The translations under genes were made by a program, and so were the position numbers. From positions 1,674,001 through 1,738,000 of the forward strand of contig NZ_CP115483.1 of NCBI RefSeq assembly GCF_027627455.1: 64,000 nt of DNA, given 5' to 3'. The notes below the pieces were generated by a model. The model was not told where the DNA came from. It did no database searches and saw only the letters and a program-made list of their open reading frames with translations. Of this stretch, positions 1 to 8,855 are shown one piece after another. The DNA comes from Sphingobacterium sp. SYP-B4668. GTDB taxonomy: Bacteria > Bacteroidota > Bacteroidia > Sphingobacteriales > Sphingobacteriaceae. Positions within the stretch are counted from its first letter, which is position 1; the number at the start of each line of letters is the position of its first letter.

Positions 1-1506
1 CCAACACACCACAAACTTAAAAATGAAGATGGCGTCAATACTCGGTTATCTGATTTTGGAACCTTCAGCACAGGAGATAATGTCCTGTATGTGGGCGAAT
101 CGGCTACAGGAGTGGCTACTGCAGGACTAACGGGAAGAAGCTACTTACGTGTATTTTCAAGTAATGTTGGAGCCGATGGGATGACGTTGCAATCACCTTA
201 TATGGTAACGGAAAATTTCAATGAAGCAGCCTATCACGTGGGTCCTATTGTCAGCTCAAAGGATGGCAATACTCTTTATGTCACGCGGACATACCCCGGC
301 AAAGATACAGAGAAACACCGCTCAGGGCCATATCGTTTCAAGAAGCATAATCTGGAGATAAAGATATACCAAAAGGATAATACAGGATGGAAAGATGTCG
401 ATTTTCCCTATAACGATATTAAGAAGTATTCAGTAGGTCATGCCGCATTGAGCGAAAATGGTCAGATACTTTATTTTGCTTCGGATATGCCTGGGGGGCT
501 TGGGGGAGTAGATATTTGGTATTGTGAAATGCAAGCTAATGGCAATTGGGGGGTACCTGTGAATGCAGGAGATGTTATAAACTCTGTTGGAGACGAGATG
601 TTTCCTTCGGTATTCGGCGATGTATTATATTATTCGAGCAATGGATTTGCTGGAATGGGAGGGTTAGATATATTTTCTGCGAAAGGTAGTAAGTCTAATT
701 TTTCCAATAGAACAAATTTAAGATTTCCAATAAACTCAGCGTCTGACGATTTTGGGTTCATAGAGATTGGGGATGATGAAAAAGGTAAACACGGTTATCT
801 ATCATCTAATCGAATGGGCGGATTAGGACTGGACGATATTTATTCTTATACTTTTGTAAAACCTAAGATTACCATTCTATTGGAAGGATTGACGAGAAAT
901 AGAAGCACACAGGAAATCCTTTCCGACGTACAGGTAACTTTGTTTGATTCGAGTGGAAAAATAGTATCCAATAAGCTTACTGCCACAGATGGACAATTTG
1001 CCTTTGAACTAGAGCCTAAGATGGCATATAGACTGATGGGGGAGAAGGTCAAATTTCATGGTGATTCTATAAATATTTCGGCGCTGAACCCTTCAAAGGA
1101 TACGGTAATTAGAGTAGAACTAGCTTTACAACCTATTTTTGAAACGGGGACAGTATTTGTTTTGGAAAATATCTATTACGATTTGGATAAGTACAATATT
1201 CGTCCAGATGCACAACCCATATTGAATCAATTGGTGAATACTATGCGTGACAATCCAACGTTAAAAATAGAACTATCTAGTCATACAGATAGCCGCGCTA
1301 CTGCTAAGTATAACTTGAAATTGTCTCAAAATCGAGCTCAATCGGCGGTGGATTATATCGTAAGTAGGGGCATCGCTCGAGATCGGATCGTTGCCAAAGG
1401 ATATGGTGAGTCCAAGCTCGTAAATCGCTGTGCGGACAATGTCAAATGTTCTGAAGCTGAACACCAGGCTAATCGAAGAACGGAAGTGAAAGTACTGGTA
1501 TATTAA
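1..1506 (+). CDS. OmpA-family protein with beta-propeller repeats, PorE-like (5' partial)
   Basis: The reading frame is open from the first base of the window, so the N-terminus lies upstream; the GTG at 91 is internal. What is visible is a series of PD40/WD40-like blades (for example the S-x-D-M-P-G-G-x-G-G-x-D-I-W and Y-S-S-N-G turns), then a carboxypeptidase-regulatory-like beta domain, then a C-terminal OmpA domain with the peptidoglycan-binding pattern around HTDSRA and NRRTEV. This order is that of PorE, the periplasmic protein that ties the type IX secretion machinery to peptidoglycan, but many Bacteroidota OmpA-family proteins share it. A PorP/SprF-type gene would be expected just upstream, outside the window. 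The OmpA call is safe; the T9SS role is inference. Confidence 0.85.
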   Translation, partial: PTHHKLKNEDGVNTRLSDFGTFSTGDNVLYVGESATGVATAGLTGRSYLRVFSSNVGADGMTLQSPYMVTENFNEAAYHVGPIVSSKDGNTLYVTRTYPGKDTEKHRSGPYRFKKHNLEIKIYQKDNTGWKDVDFPYNDIKKYSVGHAALSENGQILYFASDMPGGLGGVDIWYCEMQANGNWGVPVNAGDVINSVGDEMFPSVFGDVLYYSSNGFAGMGGLDIFSAKGSKSNFSNRTNLRFPINSASDDFGFIEIGDDEKGKHGYLSSNRMGGLGLDDIYSYTFVKPKITILLEGLTRNRSTQEILSDVQVTLFDSSGKIVSNKLTATDGQFAFELEPKMAYRLMGEKVKFHGDSINISALNPSKDTVIRVELALQPIFETGTVFVLENIYYDLDKYNIRPDAQPILNQLVNTMRDNPTLKIELSSHTDSRATAKYNLKLSQNRAQSAVDYIVSRGIARDRIVAKGYGESKLVNRCADNVKCSEAEHQANRRTEVKVLVY

Positions 1507-1577
1507 GGATGTTGAGATAACTGTCTTTATAGACAAGAAATCAATGGATTGATTGGTTAGAATGAGCAAAAGTTTTG

Positions 1578-1613
1578 AACGGGAGCACGTGCTTATGTAC
1601 GAGCTCCCGTTTT
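1578..1613 (+). terminator. Rho-independent terminator after the OmpA-family gene
   Basis: A 9-bp stem (1578-1586 with 1603-1611, AACGGGAGC/GCTCCCGTT) with a loop that can pair internally (CGT with ACG) runs into a short T-stretch. It lies about 70 bp after the stop codon and before the next promoter. Confidence 0.75.
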
Positions 1614-1620
1614 GCATAAA

Positions 1621-1651
1621 TTGCTTTCTACCATTATTTTTGCTATCTTTG
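1621..1651 (+). promoter_or_regulatory. Bacteroidota-type promoter for the cold-shock-domain gene
   Basis: TTG at 1621-1623 and TATCTTTG at 1644-1651 are separated by 20 bp, the spacing typical of the TTG / TAnnTTTG sigma-ABfr promoter. It would give a leader of about 110 nt before the ATG at 1767. Confidence 0.65.
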
Positions 1652-1766
1652 TTCCACACGCCTTACTTAATACTCCTTTTTCTCCTGAAATTCTAATTAG
1701 GAGCCTTTGCATCAGGAATCTCAAGTTTTATGCGCTTTAACCCTATCATTTAAATTAATATCCTTA

Positions 1767-2186
1767 ATGGCACAAACACAGCAAAAAAAAGAAAATCAAA
1801 AGAAAAAATTAGAAAAAAGAAAATCGAAAGAACAAAAGAGAGAATTCAAGAAAACACACAATTCTAAAGGAAAATCTTTGGAAGATATGTTTGTATATGT
1901 AGATGAGTTCGGTAACTTGTCCAACACCCCACCTACACAGAAATACGAATTTAAAGCATCTGATCTAGAAAGACCAGTTGTAGAGGACGAGTTTTCGTTC
2001 GGAAAGGTTTCGTTCTTTAATGAACAAGGTCAGTATGGGTTTATCAGAAATAACGAGACTAGAGAAAACGTATATTTTAACCTTAAACTCGTAGGATTCC
2101 CGTTGAGAGTGGATCAAAAAGTTAAATTTAAATACCAGTCTTCAAAGCAGGGACTACAAGTGACTACTGTTGAAATCGTGCAATAG
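1767..2186 (+). CDS. Cold-shock-domain protein with Lys-rich N-terminal extension
   Basis: The 139-residue product starts at the ATG that opens M-A-Q-T-Q-Q-K-K; an upstream in-frame extension is less likely because it has no Bacteroidota-like features. Residues about 1-40 are almost all Lys, Gln, Glu and Arg, a flexible nucleic-acid-binding tail. After a linker, the last 65 residues (FGKVSFFNEQGQYGFIRNN) match an OB-fold cold-shock domain with recognisable RNP1 (YGFI) and RNP2-like (VYFN) motifs, though both are more degenerate than in CspA. It probably binds RNA or single-stranded DNA. It is a single gene with its own promoter. Confidence 0.75.
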   Translation: MAQTQQKKENQKKKLEKRKSKEQKREFKKTHNSKGKSLEDMFVYVDEFGNLSNTPPTQKYEFKASDLERPVVEDEFSFGKVSFFNEQGQYGFIRNNETRENVYFNLKLVGFPLRVDQKVKFKYQSSKQGLQVTTVEIVQ

Positions 2187-2276
2187 ATTTCATCCCTCAT
2201 GCCAAACTCGAAGGAGTTAACATCAAATTTAGCATACTTTAACTTAATTAATCTCTAAGTTCATTTTTATTTTTTG

Positions 2277-2284
2277 TAAATTTG
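2277..2284 (+). promoter_or_regulatory. Candidate -7 box upstream of the desaturase gene
   Basis: TAAATTTG matches TAnnTTTG and lies 62 bp upstream of the desaturase ATG. I see no TTG at the right distance upstream, so only the -7 element is supported. Confidence 0.4.
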
Positions 2285-2346
2285 GACAAGGTTTATCGAA
2301 GGGGCCATTAATTCCGGTGTTTCTGTTCGTGATACTCGGTATTTAG

Positions 2347-3438
2347 ATGTCAAAAATAAAATTTAGAAATAATGGTGAAGCATTATTTTCAAAAGATCTT
2401 CGTAGTAGGGTAAACCTACACTTTAGTTCCTCCTCAAAAGAAAAAGTAGGCGATAGACGTCTCTTTTTAAAGGCGATAATGCTTGTCCTTTCAGCGATTA
2501 CGCTTTATGTGTTGTTGATATCGTTAACTATTCCAGTTTGGTTTGCCATTTTATTGTGTATAGTGTTTGGGTGCAATTTAGCAGGTATTGGATTCAATAT
2601 TATGCATGATGCAGGGCACGATACATTCTCTTCCAATAAAAAAATAAATCATGTGTTCTCGTATAGTTTGAATCTTTTGGGAGGAAGTATATTCTTTTGG
2701 AAACTCAAACATAACATAGCACATCATACCTATACGAACGTGGAGGGGCATGATCATGATATCGAAGTTAAGTTTATGAGGCTTCATAATGAGCAACCTT
2801 ATCGATGGTATCACCGCTTCCAAACGGTGTATTTTATCTTGTTATACTCAATTTCTTACTTAGCTTGGGTATTTTATCAGGATTATGAAAAATACTTTAG
2901 AGGTTCGATGGGTAAGAAAAGTAATTCATTTAAATTTCCAATTAAAGAAAAGGTCATATTTTGGTTTACGAAAGTATTCCATTTATTGATTTTCATCATG
3001 CTTCCAATATATTTTCTAGGGGTTGTTCCTGCGGTGGTGGGCCTTTTGATTGCTTTTGTAAGTTGTGGATTGTGTTTGGCAATTATATTTCAGCTTGCAC
3101 ACGTGGTGACCGAGACTGATTTTCTAACCGTCAATGAACACGAGGATTTGGATCAAGAATGGATGGTTCATCAGTTGCAGACTACAGCTAATTTTTCAAC
3201 CAATAATAAGCTGCTGTCTTGGTTGTTGGGCGGGTTAAACTATCAGGTTGAACATCATCTCTTTCCTAAAATCAGTCATATCCATTATCCAGCAATTAAT
3301 AAGCTCGTGAAGGAGACTTGTAAAGAGCATGGTATTCGTTACATTGAGTTTAAAACTATAGGGCAAGCTGTTGTATCACATCTGAAACATATCCATAGGA
3401 TGTCACTTAATCCTAAAAGACAATTACTAAATCCTTAG
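2347..3438 (+). CDS. Membrane fatty acid desaturase, front-end (DesA/linoleoyl-CoA desaturase) type
   Basis: The 363-residue protein has the three histidine boxes of di-iron membrane desaturases: HDAGHDTF near residue 88, HNIAHHTYTN near 122 and QVEHHLFP near 300. The third box begins with Gln instead of His (QxxHH), the mark of front-end desaturases that act between an existing double bond or head group and the carboxyl end. Hydrophobic segments around residues 40-85 and 200-250 fit the four-helix topology. It sits alone between its own promoter and a strong terminator. The substrate (acyl-CoA or phospholipid acyl chain) and position of the double bond cannot be read from the sequence. Confidence 0.92.
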   Translation: MSKIKFRNNGEALFSKDLRSRVNLHFSSSSKEKVGDRRLFLKAIMLVLSAITLYVLLISLTIPVWFAILLCIVFGCNLAGIGFNIMHDAGHDTFSSNKKINHVFSYSLNLLGGSIFFWKLKHNIAHHTYTNVEGHDHDIEVKFMRLHNEQPYRWYHRFQTVYFILLYSISYLAWVFYQDYEKYFRGSMGKKSNSFKFPIKEKVIFWFTKVFHLLIFIMLPIYFLGVVPAVVGLLIAFVSCGLCLAIIFQLAHVVTETDFLTVNEHEDLDQEWMVHQLQTTANFSTNNKLLSWLLGGLNYQVEHHLFPKISHIHYPAINKLVKETCKEHGIRYIEFKTIGQAVVSHLKHIHRMSLNPKRQLLNP

Positions 3439-3478
3439 TATCTAGCAAGAAGGATTATAGTGTTACTTAATATAATTT

Positions 3479-3502
3479 AATCAACTTCGGTTGATTTTTT
3501 TG
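3479..3502 (+). terminator. UUCG-loop terminator after the desaturase gene
   Basis: A perfect 7-bp stem AATCAAC/GTTGATT closes on the extra-stable tetraloop TTCG and continues into a run of T, 40 bp after the desaturase stop. Confidence 0.85.
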
Positions 3503-3540
3503 TGGACTTATTTAAGGGTATATCCATCTGTAAAGTATGC

Positions 3541-3578
3541 GGACCAATATTGCTTTTAAAAGCAATATTGGTCCTTTT
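3541..3578. terminator. Perfect 34-bp palindrome, terminator-like
   Basis: The 17-bp arms 3541-3557 (starts GGACCAATATTG) and 3558-3574 are exact complements with no spacer, and TTTT follows. It stands 40 bp beyond a complete terminator and so may serve as a back-up terminator or as an insulating element between convergent units. Confidence 0.55.
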
Positions 3579-3654
3579 GTTTTCAAAAATTCGGTATGGA
3601 GTTTAACCTGATTTATTAGGTAGCAAAATTGTTGTCGTTGGAAAAAAGAGTAGG

Positions 3655-3690
3655 CAAAAAAAAGCTGCTTTTTTATAAAAAAGCAGCTTA
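3655..3690 (-). terminator. Terminator of the cspA-type gene
   Basis: Read on the reverse strand, AAGCTGCTTTTT and AAAAAGCAGCTT form a 12-bp stem with a 4-nt loop, followed by eight T. It lies 24 bp beyond the stop codon of the cold-shock gene. Confidence 0.8.
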
Positions 3691-3713
3691 TGCAAAAAAA
3701 ACTATAGTAGTAA

Positions 3714-3905
3714 TTAGCTTAATCTTACATTGATAGCGCTAAGCCCTTTTGGCGTACGCTCTACGTCGTAGGTAACTTCGTCACCTTCTCTAATTTGGTT
3801 TTTTAGTCCCGTAGTGTGTACGAAAACATCACCACTACCATCATTTGGAGTAATAAAACCAAATCCTTTAGTTTCATTAAAAAACTTTACAGTTCCTGTA
3901 TTCAT
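3714..3905 (-). CDS. CspA-family cold-shock protein
   Basis: At 63 residues it is a complete minimal cold-shock domain: [17 protein letters not shown] contains the RNP1 motif KGFGFI and DVFVHTT the RNP2 motif VFVH. Such proteins bind single-stranded RNA and melt secondary structure. The gene is monocistronic, with its own terminator and an AT-rich leader of unresolved start. It is a much closer match to the family than the Lys-tailed protein encoded at 1767-2186. Confidence 0.95.
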   Translation of the reverse strand: MNTGTVKFFNETKGFGFITPNDGSGDVFVHTTGLKNQIREGDEVTYDVERTPKGLSAINVRLS

Positions 3906-4102
3906 TATTTTGTATTAATATGTACTTCTGCAAGAATACGGTTTTTATTTGGTGAATGGATGATTTATTTGTAAAAATAAATTAATATGCCCTAAAAGTT
4001 GCCCTAAGTAGATAAAACGTTGGGAATAAATCTGTTTGTAACAGTCCGGGATGCCCACAGAGGAGATGACGGCTCTAGAGTATGGTCTTGTTAGTAATCA
4101 GA

Positions 4103-5878
4103 TTAAAGCGCTTCCAAGAGTTGTTTTTCGTGTAGAGAATAATATTCTCCTCCTATGGACATTAGTTGTTCGTGCGACCCTTGCTCCACTATACGGCCTT
4201 GATCTAGTACAATGATATGGTCAGCATTCTTGATTGTCGATACTCTGTGGGCAATGAAAATTGTTGATTTACCTCTCATTATACGACTTAGACTGTGCAG
4301 GATCTGTTCCTCTGTTTTGGTATCTACAGCAGATAAGCAGTCATCAAAGATTAAAAACTTAGGTTCTTTTACCAATGCTCTTGCGATGGATACACGTTGT
4401 TTTTGTCCTCCGGAGAGTGTAATTCCGCGCTCACCTATGGAAGTCTCGAACCCGTTTTCAAAACCGATGATATTATCGTAGACGGCAGCGTCCTTTGCCG
4501 CTTGGTGAATTTGTTGTTCGCTGAACCGATCTAAGCCAAACCCTATGTTATTGCTAATAGTGTCTGAAAATAGAAAAACATCTTGAGGTACAAAGCCAAT
4601 TTGAGACCGCAGATTTGAAAAGGTAAACGAACGAACATTGGTATGGTCATAGCTGATTGTTCCTTCATCAGTGTCAAACATTCGTAACAATAGGTTTGCC
4701 AGTGTGGTCTTTCCTGATCCAGTCCTCCCGATAATGGCCAAAGTTTGCCCCGCCGGAATTTTAAAGGATACGTTGTCTATGGCTTTTATTCCAGTTTCCG
4801 GAAATGTGAAACTGATGTTTTTCACCTCAAGCTCCCCAGTCAGAGCAGTTTCAATGGACCCCTCTTCAATACTTGATTGCGTTTTTAAGAATTCGTTGAT
4901 TCTCTTTTGGGAGGCTGCGGCCCGTTGTACAAGCGAAGTGACCCATGCTAATGACATGGCGGGAAAGGTTAGCTGATTGACATAGATGATGAACTCGGCA
5001 ATATTTCCCGCGGAAATCGTTCCCTTATTGACCTCAAGACCTCCAATGTAAACAGTAATGATAGTGCTGAGACCAATTAGAAATATGATTAAGGGGAAAA
5101 ATATGGCCTGTATCTTGACAAGTGCTAAAGAAGTGTCTCGGTATTTGTTACTTTCAGCACTGAAGGACTTAATTTTGTCTTCTTCTCGATTATACGTTTT
5201 GATGACGCGTATCCCCGAAAATGTTTCTTGAACAAAGGAGGATAAATGGGACAGTTGTCTTTGGATACGTTCACTTCTTCTATTGATGACTTTGTTGATA
5301 AACAATATCACCACAGATAGGATCGGGATGGGGAGCAAAGAGTATGTTGCTAGTGTAGGATTTACGTCGTACATGGCGTATATAACCATAATAGAAAGTA
5401 CAACAGTATTGATAGCGTACATAATGCCCGGCCCGAGGTAATTGCGCACCTGATTGACATCCTCAGTAGCTCTATTCATCAAATCACCTGTATTGTTTCT
5501 TCTGAAAAAAGAAAAATCAAGTTGCTGGTAATGACGATAAATTTCATTTTTGAGGTCATACTCAATATGGCGAGAGGTGAGAATAAGAGTCTGTCGCATC
5601 ATAAAAAGAAATATACCTCTTAAAAGTGCGAGTAGTAAAACTATAATACCGAAAAATAGGAGGCTACTTCCGAATACCTGATAGATTACTGACTGCCTAT
5701 CAAACCCTTCATAAAGTCGGAATAAATCAATATTCTCCTTTACAAGGTCGAAAGCTACCCGTATTACTTTTGCAGGTAAGATGCCAAAGTAATTGGATAC
5801 GATGACGAAGATTACTCCTGGGATTAATTTCCAGCGATATTTGTAGAAATATTTGTTGAGATAAGCGAGTTCCTTCAT
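4103..5878 (-). CDS. ABC exporter, fused permease and ATPase (MsbA/YheI type)
   Basis: The 591-residue protein has an N-terminal exporter transmembrane domain (hydrophobic stretches near 19-40, 70-95, 150-200, 260-290) and a C-terminal nucleotide-binding domain with Walker A GRTGSGKTT, signature LSGGQKQR, Walker B FLIFDD, D-loop SAVD and H-loop IAHR. The residue after the Walker B aspartate (D512) is D513, whereas a catalytic glutamate is usual; Asp here is known from the degenerate half of heterodimeric exporters. No partner ABC gene is adjacent. It may export lipid or drug-like substrates. A TATTTTTG box at 5889-5896 on the reverse strand is a possible promoter. Confidence 0.9.
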   Translation of the reverse strand: MKELAYLNKYFYKYRWKLIPGVIFVIVSNYFGILPAKVIRVAFDLVKENIDLFRLYEGFDRQSVIYQVFGSSLLFFGIIVLLLALLRGIFLFMMRQTLILTSRHIEYDLKNEIYRHYQQLDFSFFRRNNTGDLMNRATEDVNQVRNYLGPGIMYAINTVVLSIMVIYAMYDVNPTLATYSLLPIPILSVVILFINKVINRRSERIQRQLSHLSSFVQETFSGIRVIKTYNREEDKIKSFSAESNKYRDTSLALVKIQAIFFPLIIFLIGLSTIITVYIGGLEVNKGTISAGNIAEFIIYVNQLTFPAMSLAWVTSLVQRAAASQKRINEFLKTQSSIEEGSIETALTGELEVKNISFTFPETGIKAIDNVSFKIPAGQTLAIIGRTGSGKTTLANLLLRMFDTDEGTISYDHTNVRSFTFSNLRSQIGFVPQDVFLFSDTISNNIGFGLDRFSEQQIHQAAKDAAVYDNIIGFENGFETSIGERGITLSGGQKQRVSIARALVKEPKFLIFDDCLSAVDTKTEEQILHSLSRIMRGKSTIFIAHRVSTIKNADHIIVLDQGRIVEQGSHEQLMSIGGEYYSLHEKQLLEAL

Positions 5879-6000
5879 ATTATAAACACAAAAATACAGT
5901 ATTATTCAATACGGTTGAATGCTATACAGTTTTATTAGTGTCATTAATTCATAGAACGTATTTATTTGCCTTTTTATCCAGTGGAGTGTAAATTATTTTC

Positions 6001-6008
6001 TACTTTTG
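6001..6008 (+). promoter_or_regulatory. Candidate -7 box for the dehydrogenase-nusB unit
   Basis: TACTTTTG matches TAnnTTTG and lies 39 bp before the ATG at 6048. A matching -33 TTG at the usual spacing is not evident. Confidence 0.45.
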
Positions 6009-6047
6009 TAAAAGTTTATTTTAACTACATTTTTATAGTTCTCTGTT

Positions 6048-7121
6048 ATGCAAAATAGTAATGCGTCGCTATTTGAAATGATGGGCCAATTTGGCCATCA
6101 GAATTTATTGTTCTGTAACGATGAGATAGTAGGTCTCAAAGCAATTGTGGCTATTCACGACACTACATTGGGGCCTGCAATTGGAGGAGTGAGGATGCTT
6201 CCTTACGACACGACAGAAGAGGCTATTGAAGACGCACTTCGGTTGTCAAGAGCGATTACTTATAAAGCTGCTGTCGCTGGGCTTAATCTTGGTGGAGGTA
6301 GTGCCATAATTATAGGAAATCATCGCAGTGATAAAACAGAGGTTTTGTTGAGAAGGTTAGGTCAGTTTGTAGAAGGGCTGAATGGAAATTTTATCGCATC
6401 TATTGATGTAGGTACCACACAAAAGGACCTTGAGCATATCTATACCGAAACAAGTTATGTCGCGGGATTGCCCGAATCCTTAAATGGAGGAGGAGATACA
6501 ACAATATTTGCAGCCCGAGGTGTATTTTACGGGATTAAAGCTGCAATTAAAGAGCTTTATGGTGATGATAGTCTCGCTGGACGTAAAGTGGCGGTTCAGG
6601 GCGTTGGCAGTGTAGGGGAGCATTTGGTATCGATGTTACGAAACGAAAATGCGAGGGTGTATGTCAGCGATATGACTGAGGAGCGTAAGATGAAGATTGC
6701 TGCAAAATATAAAGCGGAGCCGATTACAGACTCGACCAGTTTTGAAATGGACGTAGATGTGTACGCTCCTTGTGCTCTGGGTGGTACGGTCAATCCTGAA
6801 ACTGTACCTCGCATGCGTTGTAAAATTATTGCTGGTTCCGCAAATAATCAATTGAAAAATGAACAAGAGACGTCGCGTTTGTTAAAAGAACAGGATATTT
6901 TATACGTCCCGGATTTTATGATTAATTCGGGAGCTTTAATTAGCTGCTATTCAGAGCTTGAAGGATATGGTTCTGAGCGCACCGAATCTTTGATTCGCAA
7001 TATCTATACTATCACACGCGAAGTAATCCAAAAGTCAAAAGCAGAAAATATCACGACATTGGTTGCTGCAAATCAGATTGCAGAGAAAAGAATTAGTGAT
7101 ATAAAAAAAATAAAACGTTAA
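6048..7121 (+). CDS. Leucine/phenylalanine/valine dehydrogenase homologue with altered active site
   Basis: The 357-residue protein aligns throughout with leucine dehydrogenase: ITYKAAVAGLNLGGG near 71-84, SIDVGTT near 118-124, a dinucleotide-binding GVGSVG near 187-192 and GSANNQL near 275. The substrate-binding lysine is K73 and the conserved aspartate D120, but the position of the catalytic lysine (K80 in Bacillus leucine dehydrogenase, third motif GGGK) is S85, encoded AGT at 6300-6302. Oxidative deamination would therefore be expected to be lost or greatly changed. The gene opens a run with nusB and the DUF1573-yajC genes. Fold assignment is secure; enzymatic activity is doubtful. Confidence 0.88.
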   Translation: MQNSNASLFEMMGQFGHQNLLFCNDEIVGLKAIVAIHDTTLGPAIGGVRMLPYDTTEEAIEDALRLSRAITYKAAVAGLNLGGGSAIIIGNHRSDKTEVLLRRLGQFVEGLNGNFIASIDVGTTQKDLEHIYTETSYVAGLPESLNGGGDTTIFAARGVFYGIKAAIKELYGDDSLAGRKVAVQGVGSVGEHLVSMLRNENARVYVSDMTEERKMKIAAKYKAEPITDSTSFEMDVDVYAPCALGGTVNPETVPRMRCKIIAGSANNQLKNEQETSRLLKEQDILYVPDFMINSGALISCYSELEGYGSERTESLIRNIYTITREVIQKSKAENITTLVAANQIAEKRISDIKKIKR

Positions 7122-7176
7122 CGGGTATCCGAAGTTTACAATCGTTCTTATATTAAAAAATCGTTCTTTATAAAAT

Positions 7177-8124
7177 ATGTTAAATAGAAGACACCTAAGG
7201 GTGAAAGTGATGCAGACGCTGTATGCATACAGTTTGTCGTCTGACAAGCAAGTGAAAAGCTATGAAAAGGCACTACTGAAGAGTGTAGATGAAGTTTATG
7301 AAATGTACATTTGGACGTTAAATCTGCTGGATGAAGTGTCGGAGTATGTGGTCATAGATGCAGAGGGGCGAGCAAATAAGTTTTTGCCAACAGAAAAGGA
7401 CCGTTCCCTTACGACTAGGTTGAATAATAATACGTTTATTGAGTCGTTAAGACAAAATAGAGATTATCTGGAAGGTGTTAAGAAGTACAGGGTTGACTGG
7501 AATTTTGATCCGGAAATAGTCCGTTCGATATTTGCTCAATTGAAAGATTCAGAGGAGTATGTCGAATATCTTCAATCTAATGATCGTTCAATCTCCTCAG
7601 AAAAAGATATTATAAAACATATTTTTAAGAGGATTATCTTGAAGTCGCCGAGTATAGAGCAGGCTTTTGAAGAGCGATTCATCAATTGGCCAGTTGACAA
7701 GGAGGTATTGCAAGCATTGATTGCCAAAACCTTCAAGAATTTCAGCAGTGAGATTCCGCAACAGAATAAACTGGCTGAACTTACTCAAAATTGGATGGAT
7801 GATCGCGAATTTATCTTGGATTTATTGACAAATTCAATTCGTTATAGTGACGAATATCAGGCGATGATTGCAGCCAAAACCAAGAATTGGGAGGCCGATC
7901 GTATTGCGTTGTTGGATACCATTTTGATGCGGATGGCTATCTGTGAACTTGTTAATTTTCCTTCTATTCCGGTTAAAGTGACAATTAATGAATATATTGA
8001 ATTATCAAAGGTATTCAGTACACAAAAAAGTAATACATTTATCAATGGGATTCTGGATAAAATACTTGCGGACTTAAATCAGCAAGGGCGTATTCGCAAG
8101 CAAGGACGTGGGTTGAAAGATTAA
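7177..8124 (+). CDS. nusB: Transcription antitermination factor NusB, long Bacteroidota form
   Basis: The 315-residue protein begins LNRRHLRVKVMQTLYAY, the typical NusB N-terminus, and its C-terminal 150 residues (NWEADRIALLDTILMRMAICELV, then KVTINEYIELSKVFST) carry the helical NusB core that pairs with NusE/S10 on boxA RNA. It is about twice the length of E. coli NusB; the inserted middle helical region is normal for this phylum. It lies 55 bp after the dehydrogenase gene and upstream of the DUF1573-yajC genes, a conserved Bacteroidota order. Confidence 0.93.
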   Translation: MLNRRHLRVKVMQTLYAYSLSSDKQVKSYEKALLKSVDEVYEMYIWTLNLLDEVSEYVVIDAEGRANKFLPTEKDRSLTTRLNNNTFIESLRQNRDYLEGVKKYRVDWNFDPEIVRSIFAQLKDSEEYVEYLQSNDRSISSEKDIIKHIFKRIILKSPSIEQAFEERFINWPVDKEVLQALIAKTFKNFSSEIPQQNKLAELTQNWMDDREFILDLLTNSIRYSDEYQAMIAAKTKNWEADRIALLDTILMRMAICELVNFPSIPVKVTINEYIELSKVFSTQKSNTFINGILDKILADLNQQGRIRKQGRGLKD

Positions 8125-8241
8125 TACTTATGTCATAGTTGAACGCATTCCGCGTTAAAAATGAGGGTGTATTATCGGTACACTTACTGCTTAAATTGAA
8201 ATGAATAGCTTCATTGCTTAAATAAAGTAAACTACATTCTA

Positions 8242-8688
8242 ATGAGAAAAATAGCTTTTCTAGGATTATTATCCATCACTTCTATTATAAGTGCTTGTGG
8301 TAATAGCGATGCAAAAAAGACCGAAGGACAAATAGATGGTGATACTACGAGTATGACCCAAACTAGTGCAACTCTTGGTAAAATAGAATTTGACGAATCG
8401 GCCTTTGACTTTGGGAAAGTAAAAGAAGGTGAAGTAGTGGAGCATACATTTACTTTTAAAAATACGGGAAATGCTCCCGTTATATTATCGGAAGTAAATG
8501 CATCATGTGGTTGTACGACTCCTGATTACTCTAAAAATCCAGTACTTCCTGGTAAGACTGGTGAAGTTAAAGTGGCTTTCAATAGTTCAGGACAGGTCGG
8601 AAAGCAACAGAAAATTGTGACGGTGATGTCTAATGCGGAAAATGCAATCACGACTGTTCAGATTAGAGGTGAAGTGTCGAAACCGTAA
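8242..8688 (+). CDS. DUF1573 lipoprotein
   Basis: The 148-residue product has a lipoprotein signal: MRKIAFLGLLSITSIISAC with Cys19 as the acylation site. The mature part contains a single DUF1573 immunoglobulin-like domain, with the signature FDFGKVKEGEVVEHTFTFKN and the NASCGCTTP motif. Members are periplasmic or surface proteins of unknown function that are abundant in Bacteroidota. The gene is part of the nusB-yajC-ybbR-coaE neighbourhood. Confidence 0.9.
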   Translation: MRKIAFLGLLSITSIISACGNSDAKKTEGQIDGDTTSMTQTSATLGKIEFDESAFDFGKVKEGEVVEHTFTFKNTGNAPVILSEVNASCGCTTPDYSKNPVLPGKTGEVKVAFNSSGQVGKQQKIVTVMSNAENAITTVQIRGEVSKP

Positions 8689-8855
8689 GGGGCCAGCACT
8701 CGTAAAGTCAAATTAACCGTACGTGAGTTGACAGATTACGAAATTCGATCGTAATAATTACACTGTCTTAAAAATAGGGTTTTTAGGTGTTTGAGATAGT
8801 TAGTAATCTTTCAGTGATAAAGTTTTAAATAGTATATAAATTAAAAACAAATAAA

